Positions 31,564 to 42,133 of a stretch of 64,000 nucleotides of DNA are shown piece after piece. A model generated the notes under the pieces. The model did no database searches. It saw only the letters and a list, made by a program, of their open reading frames with translations, and had not been told where the DNA came from. This stretch comes from Adiantum capillus-veneris (Eukaryota > Streptophyta > Polypodiopsida > Polypodiales > Pteridaceae): contig CM043968.1 of the NCBI GenBank assembly GCA_014529385.2, forward strand, positions 129,183,018-129,247,017, in the 5' to 3' direction. Numbering within the stretch: position 1 is the stretch's first letter; every line of letters begins with the position of its first letter. A program made the translations under genes and the position numbers.

Positions 31564-32177
31564 AAATGACCCCAATGAATTAAACATTAGCTTATATCCA
31601 GAATCATCAAAGATAAGTGTGTCAGGTGGTAGGTCAGGAAATTTTTTGAGATTCTTGTGGAACACCGGTTTATCTATCTCGCCCATTTTAAAAGGGGCCC
31701 TTGTGCACTGCGCCTGACTTACCACTCTATTGAATCTTTTGTGGTGGTTTGGGAACACTATCGCTAGCGTGCGTTTGAGCTTCTCAAACTTGTAGTAGCT
31801 CCATATCCACACTTCGAACCATCTGAAACAAAAATTCAAAAACACTTCTGCATCGGGCCTTACCCAAAACTGTGTATCCCCTTCAACAACATACCGCATT
31901 TCCGGCCAGTAGGGCAATTCTTCACCATATTTTACATCAAATTTCTTGAGCAGTAAGCCATTAAGGTCCAAAATGAGAACCCTACGCTGGACGCTCAATA
32001 GAGGTGGTGGCTTTGGCCATATCAGTGGGATTATTTTACACAGTCTATACCGTAGAGGAAACACGAGCACTGGAGGAGACAACACCCAATTCCATATTGC
32101 ACGAATGTCAGCCCTGCCATTCTGCTTGTCAGTCCTAAACCTATCTGCAAGGCGCCATTCTTCAACTGAAAACATAT
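31564..32177 (-). pseudogene. HAD-superfamily NLI/FCP1-type phosphatase-like gene, interrupted exon
   Basis: The exon starts after a clean acceptor (TTTGCATTTGCAG, - strand) at 32177. It encodes a basic start (SVEEWRLADRF), the HAD motif region RRVLILDLNGLLL, the NLI-interacting-factor core (VRPDAEVFLNFCFRWFEVWI), and DTLIFDDSGYKL near its end. In canonical FCP1/SCP phosphatases motif I is DxDxT; here DLNGLL lacks the second Asp. I recall the same variant from a plant subfamily, so it may be a non-canonical phosphatase rather than a decay product. The exon is split by the copia element at the TSD, after which the frame continues at 26385. The 5' exons to the right were not identified. As it stands the gene is broken. 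Confidence 0.7.
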
Positions 32178-32700
32178 CTGCAAATGCAAAATTACACAAG
32201 ACTCAAATTTAAATATGCAATTAGAACATATATACATATTAAAATCATACAATAAAAATACACTGTAATGTACCCAACATTTATTCATATAAGCCATTTC
32301 AGTTATTTTGCAAAGCAATTGAGATTCTCAATTTTGTGAGTCATCATGAGTTTATCAGAGCAACCGGATTGAAAATCGGATTCAGAATCCATTTATTTAT
32401 GATCTTTCTTTATGTGGAACAAGAAGTTTATGTGGGAACGTAATCTATGCGTGAAGAAAAAGCTTAGAGATAGTATTTTTAGGAAAGAAAGAGAGGTGAG
32501 TCAAAATTAAGATACTTCTTTCTTTCTTTCTTTCAAAATAGAATGGGAACTTCTAAGTATAGAGCTTTTTAGAATCGCGCATAGAATTCGCGTACCAAAA
32601 GAAAGTTTAATAAAAAATAAAAATAAAAAGACCTATGACGACGCGCGAGCTTTTTTTCCTTTCCTATTCTTGAAACCTCTCAGTATTCTTAGCACCCCCC
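32178..32700. other. Intron or intergenic, no gene seen
   Basis: This holds the intron upstream of the HAD exon and a (TTTC)n stretch at 32518-32536. No exon of the HAD gene could be recognised. Confidence 0.4.
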
Positions 32701-32707
32701 TAGGACC

Positions 32708-32715
32708 TATATAAA
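32708..32715 (+). promoter_or_regulatory. TATA box of the 32967 gene
   Basis: TATATAAA in a GC-richer context, 259 bp upstream of the ATG at 32967. A start of transcription about 30 bp downstream would give a 5' leader containing the (CT)n tract at 32869-32929. Confidence 0.6.
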
Positions 32716-32866
32716 GGACCCTTCTCCTCTCACTTTGAACACACATCTACAAAAGCGGAAGCTCTCTTGCAACGACGCGCCGGAGGAAGCCTCTGTCCCT
32801 TAACCTCTCACCTTCAAGCCATCTCCATCTCCAATCGCCGACGTGCCATCACCCGATTTGCGAACA

Positions 32867-32868
<2 letters not shown>

Positions 32869-32929
<61 letters not shown>
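32869..32929. repeat. (CT)30 microsatellite in a 5' leader
   Basis: A CT tract of about 61 bp lies between the TATA box and the ATG at 32967. CT-rich leaders are common in plant genes. Confidence 0.9.
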
Positions 32930-32931
<2 letters not shown>

Positions 32932-32966
32932 CATCAACGCACTTTTCTTTTCTCCATTCCGAAGCT

Positions 32967-33143
32967 ATGGCTCCGAAGCGTGTAACACGAAGTTCTAAGG
33001 ACGCCCATGCCGTTGCACCACCAAGGAAGGTGGGAAGAAAGGTGTCAACTCCAAATGTAGCTCATGCGGAAGCATCAATCGAAGAAGAAGTCGAAGCCGT
33101 CCAACCTCTAGCACAGGAGTTAGCCGCACGCGCTCCAAATCCA
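32967..33143 (+). CDS. First exon of a small basic protein, unidentified
   Basis: The ATG at 32967 opens MAPKRVTRSSKDAHAVAPPR..., a Lys/Arg-rich start resembling nuclear or chromatin-associated proteins, followed by an acidic stretch (EEEVEAV). A donor-like ccaGTAAGA at 33144 suggests splicing after residue 59; otherwise the frame stays open to 33245. A TATA box and CT-rich leader lie upstream. I could not find a second exon: the DNA to the right is minisatellite. It may be a promoter and first exon cut off by repeats. Function unknown. Confidence 0.45.
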
Positions 33144-33429
33144 GTAAGACAAATTTATAATTATGCATTGCTATTTATGTTGACTTGGGAAGCTAAGCAT
33201 AGGGAACCCCTTAAACCGTTCGAGAAACGTGATTCTATCACATGAAACAAGCATATGTTTTCATAGACTAGTGAAAGGACTGTTTGATAAATTGTTACTG
33301 TTTGTTGGATTGTTATTGTTTAATCAATTATTATTGTTTGATAAGCGGTTTCTGATTGATATGAAGAATTGGTTGATCATGTTTGATGAATCATTAATAA
33401 GATGAATTGTTGAAAGAATATATTTTGTT

Positions 33430-33620
33430 CTCGCGGGTAGCGAGATGATTCCGCGGATAGCGGAGATTAAGCTGAAGTTATCCGCTCTCTTTTGTTCCTC
33501 GCGGTTAGCGAGATGCCTCGCGGGTAGTGGGATGCCTGGCGGTTAGCAAGATGCCTCGCGGATAGCGGGATGCCTGGCGGTTAGCAAGATGCCTCGCGGT
33601 TAGCGAGATGGGAAGGTTGT
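33430..33620. repeat. About 20-bp minisatellite
   Basis: About eight imperfect units of the type gcctcgcggttagcgagat, with variants ggatagcggg and ggttagcaag, alternating in a pattern that suggests a two-unit higher-order repeat at 33510-33600. Confidence 0.85.
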
Positions 33621-33844
33621 GCAATTCGCGGTTAGCGAATAAATCCTTTGCAGAGGCTCTGTTGGTTAGACAGAGAAAGTCCGCAGGTAGCGGCAAAAAT
33701 CACGAGAAATTGGAAAAGTTGTTTTTGTTGAATAATAGGGTGGCTTTCATTAGCATTTTTTGAATTGTTTTGGTATTGTTTGAAGGGCTGTATAAAAGAA
33801 CATGTGTTCGGAATTAATTAAGGAGCATTGTTTGTATATGTAAA

Positions 33845-33945
33845 ACAATGTGGAAAAAAGTATGTGTGTGGGGTGGAAAGTGGGGACTGGCTCAGGTTGC
33901 CAGTCAAGGATGGCTGGACTCGATTAGTCGAGTACTTTTCACTTT
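33845..33945 (+). repeat. Fragment of LTR family B
   Basis: The segment ggggtggaaagtggggactg through ggctcaggttgccagtcaagg matches, in inverse orientation, 46930-47000 near the 3' end of LTR B. It is a stray about 90-bp fragment. Confidence 0.7.
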
Positions 33946-33959
33946 GTCTCAATTAGTTA

Positions 33960-34451
33960 GTGATTTATCTCATGTCATGTTAACATGTTATGCTTTTTCA
34001 TGTTAACATGACATGAGATAAATCTCTAAGGATGTTAACATGTGAAGCAAATCCGTTAACATGTGAAGAAAATCTCTAAGGATGTTAACATGAGATAAAT
34101 CTCTAAGGATGTTAACATGAGATAAATCTCTAAATATAACGTGGTGAAAGCATGTTAACATGTCATGCTTTTTCATGTTCCGGACAATGCTAACTAGCAC
34201 AATTTTGACATATGCTAACTAGTACAATAACATGAGCTACATCTCCAAGATCTATGACGTATGATATATCAGCAGAAAGCTCTTGAAACAAGGAATATTC
34301 TTAGATTTGCTTCACATGCTTAGAGATGTTAACATGAGATAAATCTCTAAATCTATGACGTATGATATATCAGTAGAAAGCTCTTGAAACAAGGAATATC
34401 CTTAGATTTGCTTCACATGCTTAGAGATGTTAACATGAGATAAATCTCTAA
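33960..34451. repeat. Tandem repeats based on gatgttaacatgagataaatctctaa
   Basis: At 33960-34160 short units with gttaacatg and gataaatctctaa recur irregularly. At 34250-34350 and 34351-34451 a 101-bp unit beginning atctatgacgtatg is duplicated in tandem with only a few differences. GTTAACATG blocks in both orientations could form hairpins (for example around 33975-34010). Confidence 0.85.
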
Positions 34452-34839
34452 ATCTAATTTGGATTTAAGGATGGCGGTCGTGCCTCTTAAACGTGGGGAA
34501 AAAGGCGTTGTTTTTGGATCCTTAATATGTGAAAGGGATTTCTTCTCTTATAATGTAATATCTAGAGTCCATAGAACCTTTAACCTCATCAACCTGGCTT
34601 GTGGCGTAGGGTCTTGCAACTACGAACACAATAGGTGGAAGTCTTCTTCTCTTTCGTTGCTCGTATCCTTGCTTCGCATTATCGGAGTAGGGTGTCGTCA
34701 ACGGATTTAGAGGATAAAGAAGGCTATCTTCCAAGTCGCCCCGATCTTTTAGGACGGGGACCTTACATACACAATGTTAAAAAATCAGGCACAAGATGAA
34801 AGAGATGTCGAATGGGAAAGAAAGTTATATTAATTTCAA
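34452..34839. other. No gene seen
   Basis: Short open stretches only. No domain recognised on either strand. Confidence 0.3.
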
Positions 34840-34844
34840 AAGTG

Positions 34845-35926
34845 GTTACATAAAAAGAAACATAGGGGGGACAAACTATAATCTTTTGCAAGCTCTGGGT
34901 TAGGGTCAGAACTTGTGTCGGTATTCTGCATCTCCTTAGTGTCTTCTGTGTCCATCTCCTCTTCTGGCTGCCCCTCGGTCTCTTCCTCTTCCTTTCTTTT
35001 TTGCTCCATTTCAAGCTTCTCATCTGCAGTCTTCTCGATTTTTGTTTTTTGCCTTTCTCATATGCTGAGCAAGGGTCTCCTCCGGACTTCCCTCTAGCCT
35101 GACATCTACACGACCATCAGCTTTAGAAAGCTATGCAGCAAAAGATCACTTATTAGAGTCTTAATCAATGAAAAAACTTACTCTTGCAACATTGGCCTTG
35201 TTTTCTTGGGGTCTTTGATCTTGTCACCCACACGCCAGTGTCTAGCAACACATCATCTTTCTCATTCTGGGTTTTCCCTTTAGCACCAGTCGTACTCTGC
35301 TCCTTTACCTCAAAGTTTTGTTCTGCTTCTGTTGTTTCCGAAACAGGTTTCTCAGCATTACCAGGGACACTTTCACCAAGCAAAACCTCCATAGGTGTCT
35401 TGTATGCAGGCGTCACTGCATCATTCCGTGTGTCTTTACCGGCAGTAGTTCTGAAGCATCTTGACTCTGAAAAAACATCAGAGAAGACAAAAATCAACCA
35501 CCTGATTAAAACAACGGTGTGTTTCTTACCTGTTGAAACAATTTTCTCACCTGTTATTGGGCATGGTTCAAGTGGCTTCTTCTTTAGAAGGGATTGCTCT
35601 TCTGCGGAAATAACTTCGGGGCAATCCTTAAGCAGGCACTTTCCTTTCTTAGCCGAGTGAGCATAGCATAATGCATGGTATGCATGTGAACAAGGCAATA
35701 GAACAACATGGCTTGAGAGATTGTGATCATGAATTTTTACACCACAAGCATTGCGCACATCAATGAGAACAACACTTTGTGCAGGAGCTGAAACTCGTGC
35801 AGGCAAGACTATGGTTTCAGGTAGCATTGGTTGACTAATCATGTCTGTCACAAACGTGACACAGAGACCAAAGGTTTCCTCACGCTCCAAGCATTTGGAT
35901 AATTCTTCCTGTAGGCAAGAGACCCC
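34845..35926 (-). pseudogene. Zinc-binding, acidic-tailed protein gene, 5'-truncated
   Basis: Three exon-like pieces: 35926-35530, 35466-35182 and from about 35130 to 34845, with GT..AG borders. Piece 1 encodes QEELSKCLEREETFGLC, then a Cys/His cluster, CGVKIHDHNLSSHVVLLPC followed by SHAYHALC and KGKCLLKDC, which resembles a RING-type or related zinc ligand pattern. Piece 2 is hydrophilic and Glu/Thr-rich. Piece 3 contains DGRVDVRLEGSPEETLAQHM and then an extremely Glu-rich tail. The tail requires a 1-base frame change in an A run near 35045, so the gene is either mis-spliced by me or broken. The 63-bp intron between pieces 1 and 2 has no stop, so its retention is possible. Upstream exons are missing: LTR-derived DNA begins at about 36081. 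Function unknown; possibly protein-protein interaction in the nucleus. Confidence 0.45.
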
Positions 35927-36080
35927 TGTTAACAGACAATGTCAAACAGGTATAAAATCAATATGAATGCTTGAAGATCGGTATAATAATGTTATCATAC
36001 CGGTATGATTACATCGTGCCTGTATGATGTTATCCCACCGGTATGATGTTATTATACTGGATAGTATAACATCATACCGG
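35927..36080. repeat. ACCGGTATGAT inverted/direct motif cluster
   Basis: Five or more copies of taccggtatgatgtta-like words in both orientations, including a palindromic segment around 36035-36070 (gatgttattatactgg ... ataacatcataccgg). Similar motifs occur in the 22190-23260 intron array and at 25500-25660. Confidence 0.65.
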
Positions 36081-38375
36081 TTTTGGCAAGAAGGGCGAGC
36101 AAGTGAGGTGTGGGAAATCCTTGGCCATCAAGCAACCCCAGAAGTCTATATAAGGGGCATTCCCACCCAATTTTAAACACACACTACCCCAAGATCTCTA
36201 TAACAAAGTGATGTTGCCAGAGCTAGTCCTTGGAGGAGCGTATCTACGTCACCTAGCACACACAAGGAGGCTTAATCAAAGGGTAATTAATTTCAAGTTA
36301 TGATAATCCTATTGCTCCATAGCCTCTTTTCTCTAGATGTCTTATGTCGAGCCTATCCTACTACTACTCTATGCTAGCTGGTTATAGCAGTTTATATTCC
36401 ATAGCGTCTCTCAATGTGTGTGTGAATGTCAATAGCCTCTCATCTATTGATCACACCCTCCCTTGTTGGATTAAGGAGAATTATGAAACCTTAATCTCTC
36501 AAGGAAATTCAATTCTCTTGATTTATGCATAATAATGCATAGTAAAGTTAAATTGCTCTCTTGATTGATGCATAGAAATACATCTCGGTGATGAATTGTT
36601 TCTTTTTCACTCATGCATGTTAGTGCATAGTAATTAAGGAATTGTTCTTTTCTCCTTTATGCACTTAATTGTAGCATAATCAAGGTGAAATTAACCCCTT
36701 GGATTGCATAGACCTTAGTGCATATCTTTGAGAAACTGATCTACTTTTGTGCATTAATTTGATGCATAATAAGGGAAAAATCGATCTCTTCTGCACTAAA
36801 ATTGATGCACGATTGCAATCTTCTTTGTACATTTAAGTGATGCATGATTAGGGTCTCCTATTGTACTAATCAAATTGCACATAATCTAAGCATAGTACAA
36901 TTGAATTTGATTTTCTTTTTGCCCTAGTCTATGCATGGTTGTAATCTTTCTTTGTACATTAAATTGATGTACCTAATTGATGCAAGAATATGACCTCATA
37001 TTGCATATGGTACATGATTGTAATTTAACCTTATGATGAGTTTACAAGAGGATATTGCATGTTTGGTTATGGTAATCCTATAAAGTATTTATATGGAGAT
37101 TATAGTCTTGTCTTTCACTCACAATTAAGTGTCTAGATTAAGAGGAATTAACCTCTGCTTATGTATCAATAGATACATAAATAGGAAAAGAATTCTCCAT
37201 CTCTAATTCACTTAAGCCTAATTAGCATGTTGATTGATCTTATCTAGCCATACTCCTCTCTTGAAATAATTAGTTATGTGAAGTTATTTTTCCTCTTTTC
37301 TATGAAAGTTTTATGCAAGTATCCATAACCCAAGTCAAGTCTCTACTTGAGGGAGGTTATGGCATGAATCACCATTTTAAGTCCTTGAGAGCTTGCACTT
37401 CCCTAAACGTAGAAGTTGTCTCAAATAGCTCATCGTTATGTGTAAGATTATTTTTACTCCTTCTCATAATACTTGTGAATGTTACTTATTATTGGTGTGG
37501 AAAATGGTTCATCACACATAGCATTTCGTTTCTTTGGAGTTTTCTAATCGAAGTAGGGAGACATGGCCCCCAACAAAACTCACTTTGGTGGCGCTAATGA
37601 CCGCGAGGCGGGTACTAGCAACACAACTCTAATGGCAAGACACCCATGAGGAAGGAGGGTCCGGTCATCTCACGAAGCAAGGGAGCAAGGATTGATGAAG
37701 TAGTCTCAAAGTCATTTTGTTCATTTAATTAAGCAATACATTACCTTAGCTAGTGAATGATTGAACCTTTCCAAAATGTGTTGGAAAAACCAATCGAAAC
37801 TACGACATGAGCATCTTAATTGTCTTGTTAAATTTGAACTTAAATAAAGTAGGAAAGAAATGTTTGACAGTTAATTGATTGATCTAGGAAAGATTGTTTT
37901 CCTAGGGAAAATATTGCAGCATAACTTCATTCTATTCCAATATCGAAGTTAGTCAAGAACCCCTCTTGATCACTGGGGGATAGCTCGCGAGGTTATCGCA
38001 GAAGAAAGCGTATTTTGTTAAATAGATCTGACCAGTTAGGGGTTCAAATGTCCACGACTTGCAGGTTACACCATGGATACATGATTTTACCCGGAGAGTT
38101 ACTCCAAAATGGGTGTTTATGGACTGGTTGTATGGGTGGCTAGTTGACAATGGACGGAGTGAACATCCGTTGGAGGAAGTTTCTATGAATCCAGAGTATT
38201 GGAATAGTCACTGAATTTATGTTGTCAAGTATTTTTACTAGGAAAATATTGTCTTGGTGTCGATTTAATAATGGTTGAAGGACTCTCTTAACGAACTTGT
38301 GATGGAAATCAGAAAAAGGAACTTTGTGTATGAAAAATCATGTTGTAGTAATTGAGAGGTCAGGGAGGAAGGTTA
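36081..38375 (+). repeat. LTR B, partial copy in + orientation
   Basis: It matches the reverse complement of about 47015-49305 over its full length, with a promoter-like tatataag at 36147 and the open stretch at 36344-36532 that reappears at 48853-49041. It lacks both LTR ends: about 0.6 kb at the 5' side and 0.3 kb at the 3' side. With 46685-49934 it forms an inverted repeat with arms of about 2.3 kb. No gene. Confidence 0.8.
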
Positions 38376-38599
38376 AGAGGGGAGCAAGTGAATGATGGAT
38401 GTCAGCAAACAAACCCCCCTTCCTTGGGTAGATCATACCTTTTGGAATGATGTCGTCACCTTTTGAAACCAATTGTTCCAAGTTGTCATGGGTGAAGACT
38501 TTGACCAATAGTTTTTGACTGCCCTAGGCATTTCATCTAGTTGCAAGGGTGGTAAGGTACTCTCTCATGATTTTATTTGCAACATTGTTGTAGGTGGTG

Positions 38600-39565
38600 A
38601 ACTTACAACGGGAGGTGCATCTTCTTTCTTGTTTGTATGGATATGTACAATGATAGGTGGAGGTTGTGTCAAAGCTTCTATTTTCGTATATGAACTACAT
38701 GAAGAGCAAAAAGCTTCATTTGTTTTTTCTATTTTTGAGCTGAGCGGAACAAGCCTTTCTCACTTGGGTACCCATACTAGCTCCGGATCCTGTGTATAGT
38801 GTTTTGTGACCTTTTCCTTCGCACGATCTTCAATCGTCTTTACCGTTACAAGATTTGTCTCACATGGGGCAGGCGACAGGTAAGAACACAATTTACGTTT
38901 TGGCACCCAAATTTGATCATTTCCTTGATAGTAGCCTTGGGCTTCCAATAGTCATTTAAGAATCTAACACAATGTTTTCTTACATTTCTCTTACAAGGTT
39001 CTTGTTTTTTAGCATCAAAAATTGATGCTAAAGAAGCTTTAGGGACCCATTTGTATGCTTTCTTTGCTATAATAGGATGGGTCTTGTGTGTCTCAAGCTT
39101 TATTTCAACCACAGAAGTTGAAGCTCTAGAGAGTTGGGCTATAGGGACAAATGGTTCAACCTCCTGGACATGCACTGTTTTGGGTTTTATATCCTCACGA
39201 GGTAATATCTCAAGGACTATGGCTTGAGTGGCAGGGCTAAGAGTTGGTTTTTGCATTTTGACACTCCTAATCCCCCAATCAATAGTGCATTTGGTCGCTA
39301 TCATCCACATGCGTCCTAGGTTTATGTTACCTTCCATAGTTCTAGCAGGCATGACCAAAAAGTATTGAGCTACAACCCCGTTGTCATAAGTGACAGAAGT
39401 GTGCCAGATTCCAAAAACCATAGTTTTTTGCTTGTTGACACCCTTGACTTGGATAGTACTGTCAAATAGAGATGGATTTCCCTACTAACACCACACTCCA
39501 TATGACAACATATTATATTTGGCACCTGTGTCCAATAAGGCAATATATAGCACTTCCCCATAGGT
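38600..39565 (-). pseudogene. Second aspartic protease-like domain with WVPK repeats, downstream of integrase
   Basis: On the - strand, near 39535-39480, the frame reads IALLDTGAKYNMLSYGV, a retropepsin active site (DTGA), followed after a frame change by VAQYFLVMPARTMEGNINL-like and LGRMWMIATKCTIDW, the second half of a retropepsin fold. It continues into a tail with four WVPK-type motifs (YKWVPK, YWKPK, QIWVPK, LVWVPK). It directly follows the post-integrase segment on the same strand. Protease 1 of the element is separately present at 43400-43800, so this is an additional domain or part of a second element. Two stops near 39482 and frame changes make it non-functional. Confidence 0.55.
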
Positions 39566-39688
39566 GTTATTTAACTCAATAGGGCTTCGTAGAGATGTGT
39601 CAGAGTCCAACTAATCATCCTCTGTTTCAACGTGAAATGCATGTGTGACTCCAAGGTTGGCCTCTCATTGGCGCCTTATACGTTGTTG

Positions 39689-40552
39689 TCACTCCTTAGC
39701 CTCAGCTTGAGCTTGTATATTTTTTAATTTTTCTTGTGCCTTGGCTACCCTTTTTTGATGGATGGCATGTAGCTCCTCTTGGCTTAAAGGATCATAGTAT
39801 CTTTCAAATTTTCTCCCATTGAGGAATCCAATGGTTTCAACTCCATCAACAGTTTCCACATGAATGGTGCCTTGTGGGGTGATTTTGCATGTTCTATATG
39901 GTCCTTTTCTTGCATATTTCAATTTTTTCTTTTTGTTACACACTCCATACAGAAGGACTTTATCATCCACATTGATATCTTTGTTCTTTAGATGACGGTC
40001 AAACCATTTCTTTCTCCTATCTTTCTCCACAAGTGCATTTTGCACAGCGAGTTGCCTTTTTTTATCTAACCTCTCAAAGATATATAGACGCTCAACTAAA
40101 GGATTACCATCCCAACCTTCTTGTGAAGCTACCCGTAGACTAGGAATTACAAACTCTCATGGCATAACTACTTCTTGGCCATATACCATTTTGAATGGTG
40201 TACAATTAATAGCCACTTTGTAGGCAGTACGGTAAGCCCATATAGCTGATGTCAGCTTTAAATCCCAATATATGCGATGAGCTTCCACTGTTTTGGTCAA
40301 GATAGAAATTAAGGTCTTGTTAGTGCTCTTAGCTTGGCCATTTGCTCGTGGATAATACGGCGTGGACTTATGGTGGGCTATCATGAACTTTTTCATGAGT
40401 TCCTTTATCACTCCATTTATAAAATGAGTACCATTGTCACTCACAATATCAAAGGGACAACCAAATTGCGTAATAATGTTCTCAAAGAGAAACTTGGCCA
40501 TTGACCTTCCATCAGCCTTGCGTGTTGCCCTGGCTTTCACCCACTTTGTCAC
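39689..40552 (-). pseudogene. Gypsy C integrase C-terminal half
   Basis: 40552-40157 encodes the integrase core with DIVSDNGTHFINGV and STPYYPRANGQAKSTNKTLI (second Asp; the usual Glu of GQ.E is Lys here) and continues to WAYRTAYK. 40045-39689 encodes the post-core segment (ALVEKDRRKKWFDRHL, DKVLLYG, KGPYRTCKIT). A stop near 40155 separates them. The changed Glu and the stop make it inactive. Confidence 0.8.
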
Positions 40553-40817
40553 ATAGTCAATGGCAACGATAATATATCAAGATTGTTATGAGCTGCCAGA
40601 CTAATTGGGCCTACAATGTCTAAACCCCCCTTTTCAAATGGTTGAGTCACTTTAATAGGATGTAAGGGCATCTTATCCTTTTGTTGTGTGATCTTGTAAT
40701 GTTGGCATTCATCACATCCTTTTGCAAAAAGTGATGCATCCTTGAATCAGGTAGGCCACCAATAGCTTGATTGCAACACCTTTCTAGCAGTTAGCTCCCT
40801 TGAGAAATGTCCTTCGG

Positions 40818-41501
40818 CTATACCATGTGGGCTTCTTGCAGTATGTATAAATACTCATCATCACAAGTACAATATCTAAGAATATCGTCCTTTCCTAGCT
40901 TGTAGAGAGAAGCAATTAGAGAATAAGGTTCACATTCTTTTAATAGTTTTTGAGCTATATCCTTACAAAGGTCCTTGGGTGGAAAACCATTAACTAGAAA
41001 GTTCACAATCTTTCACTCCATTCAAGCATGGTCTCGACTAGGAACAGGGAAGTAGGGGCTTCACCATTGGGTACGCGAGACAAATGATCCGCCATGACAT
41101 GTCTTTTACCAGGTCTCACTACAACAGTAAAATCAAACTCAAGAAGAATTAACAACCATCGTGTAATTCTTTCCGTGGAACAAGGTTTATTTATTAGATA
41201 CAATAGTGCTTGATGATCAACATAGCAAACAAACTTATTGGCAAGAACGTAGTAGCAAAATTTCTTCACTGCGTAAATAATAGCTAATGGGGTAGTCCAA
41301 ATTATGTTCTCCTGGTTGAGTTAGAACACACCCAATAGCAAAGTTTGATGCATCAATATGCACATGGAAAATTACATTCCAATCGGGAACTCGTAGAATG
41401 GGAGCGCTTGTCAAGGTCTTTTTCAATGACTCATAAGCATGGTCACACTCCACGGTCCAGTGGAACTCAATAAGAAGTTTGTTCAATGGACGAGCTATCA
41501 C
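40818..41501 (-). pseudogene. Gypsy C RNase H and integrase N-terminal fragments
   Basis: 41501-41235 carries ECDHAYESLKKTLTSAPIL and VHIDASNFAIGCVLTQ (RNase H start); 41269-41003 carries KFVCYVDHQALLYLIN and KRHVMADHLSRVPNG (RNase H end). 41006-40818 carries a KLLKECEPYSLIASLYKLGK segment before the HHCC zinc domain. A frame change lies near 41260. Typical order for gypsy pol. Confidence 0.8.
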
Positions 41502-41692
41502 GGTGGTTCACAATAAACCGTTGATAATAACCAACATGGCCCATGAACCTTTAAACTCGTTTATATTTTATAGGTGATGGCAAATCAGCAATGGCCTTAA
41601 TTTTACTCTCATCTGTGGAAAGCCTATTTTTGGACACTATATGCCCTAAAATGACGAGCCATGTTTAACCCAAAATTAGCATTTGAAAGGGT

Positions 41693-42133
41693 TTAAGGAG
41701 ATGTGGTACAATCTGTACTTCGCAAACACTTTTTGTAAGCATGATAGATATTCTTTCCAAGAGGAATAATACAAAGGTCATCTAAGAAAGCTTCACAAAA
41801 ATCCCTCAAATATTCTCTAAAAGCAACGTTTATCAATCTTTGGAAGTTAGCAGGGGCATTGATCAAGCCAAAAGCCATAATGTGAAATGCGAACACTCCA
41901 AATTCGGTTATAAAAGCCATTTTAGCTTGGTCCTCTAGTGCAATTGTGATTTGATTGTATCCGGAGTACCCATCTAAAAATCTATAAGCTTCCTTTCCTG
42001 CAACTCTTTCAAGCACATGTTCTAAATATGGCAAGGGGTAATGGTCCCTCCTAGTGGCGGCATTGATCTTCTTGAGATCCAGGCACACTCTAAGTTTCCC
42101 ATTCTTTTTTGGCACAATAACTATTGGAGACAC
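41693..42133 (-). pseudogene. Gypsy C reverse transcriptase fragment
   Basis: 146 open codons: SPIVIVPKKNGKLRVCLDLK, NAATRRDHYPLPYLEHVLE, FLDGYSGYNQI, AFGLINAPANFQR and AFLDDLCI. The catalytic YxDD is FLDD, which keeps both Asp. The frame is lost on both sides (near 42135 and 41690). Confidence 0.85.

Noticed and set aside
33430-33620. Possible CRISPR array
   Set aside because: Units are contiguous and degenerate without unique spacers; the genome is a plant. It is a minisatellite.
36344-36532. Conserved 62-codon frame present in both LTR B arms (also 48853-49041)
   Set aside because: Conservation is that of the LTR itself; changes are not biased to synonymous sites by eye and no domain is recognised.
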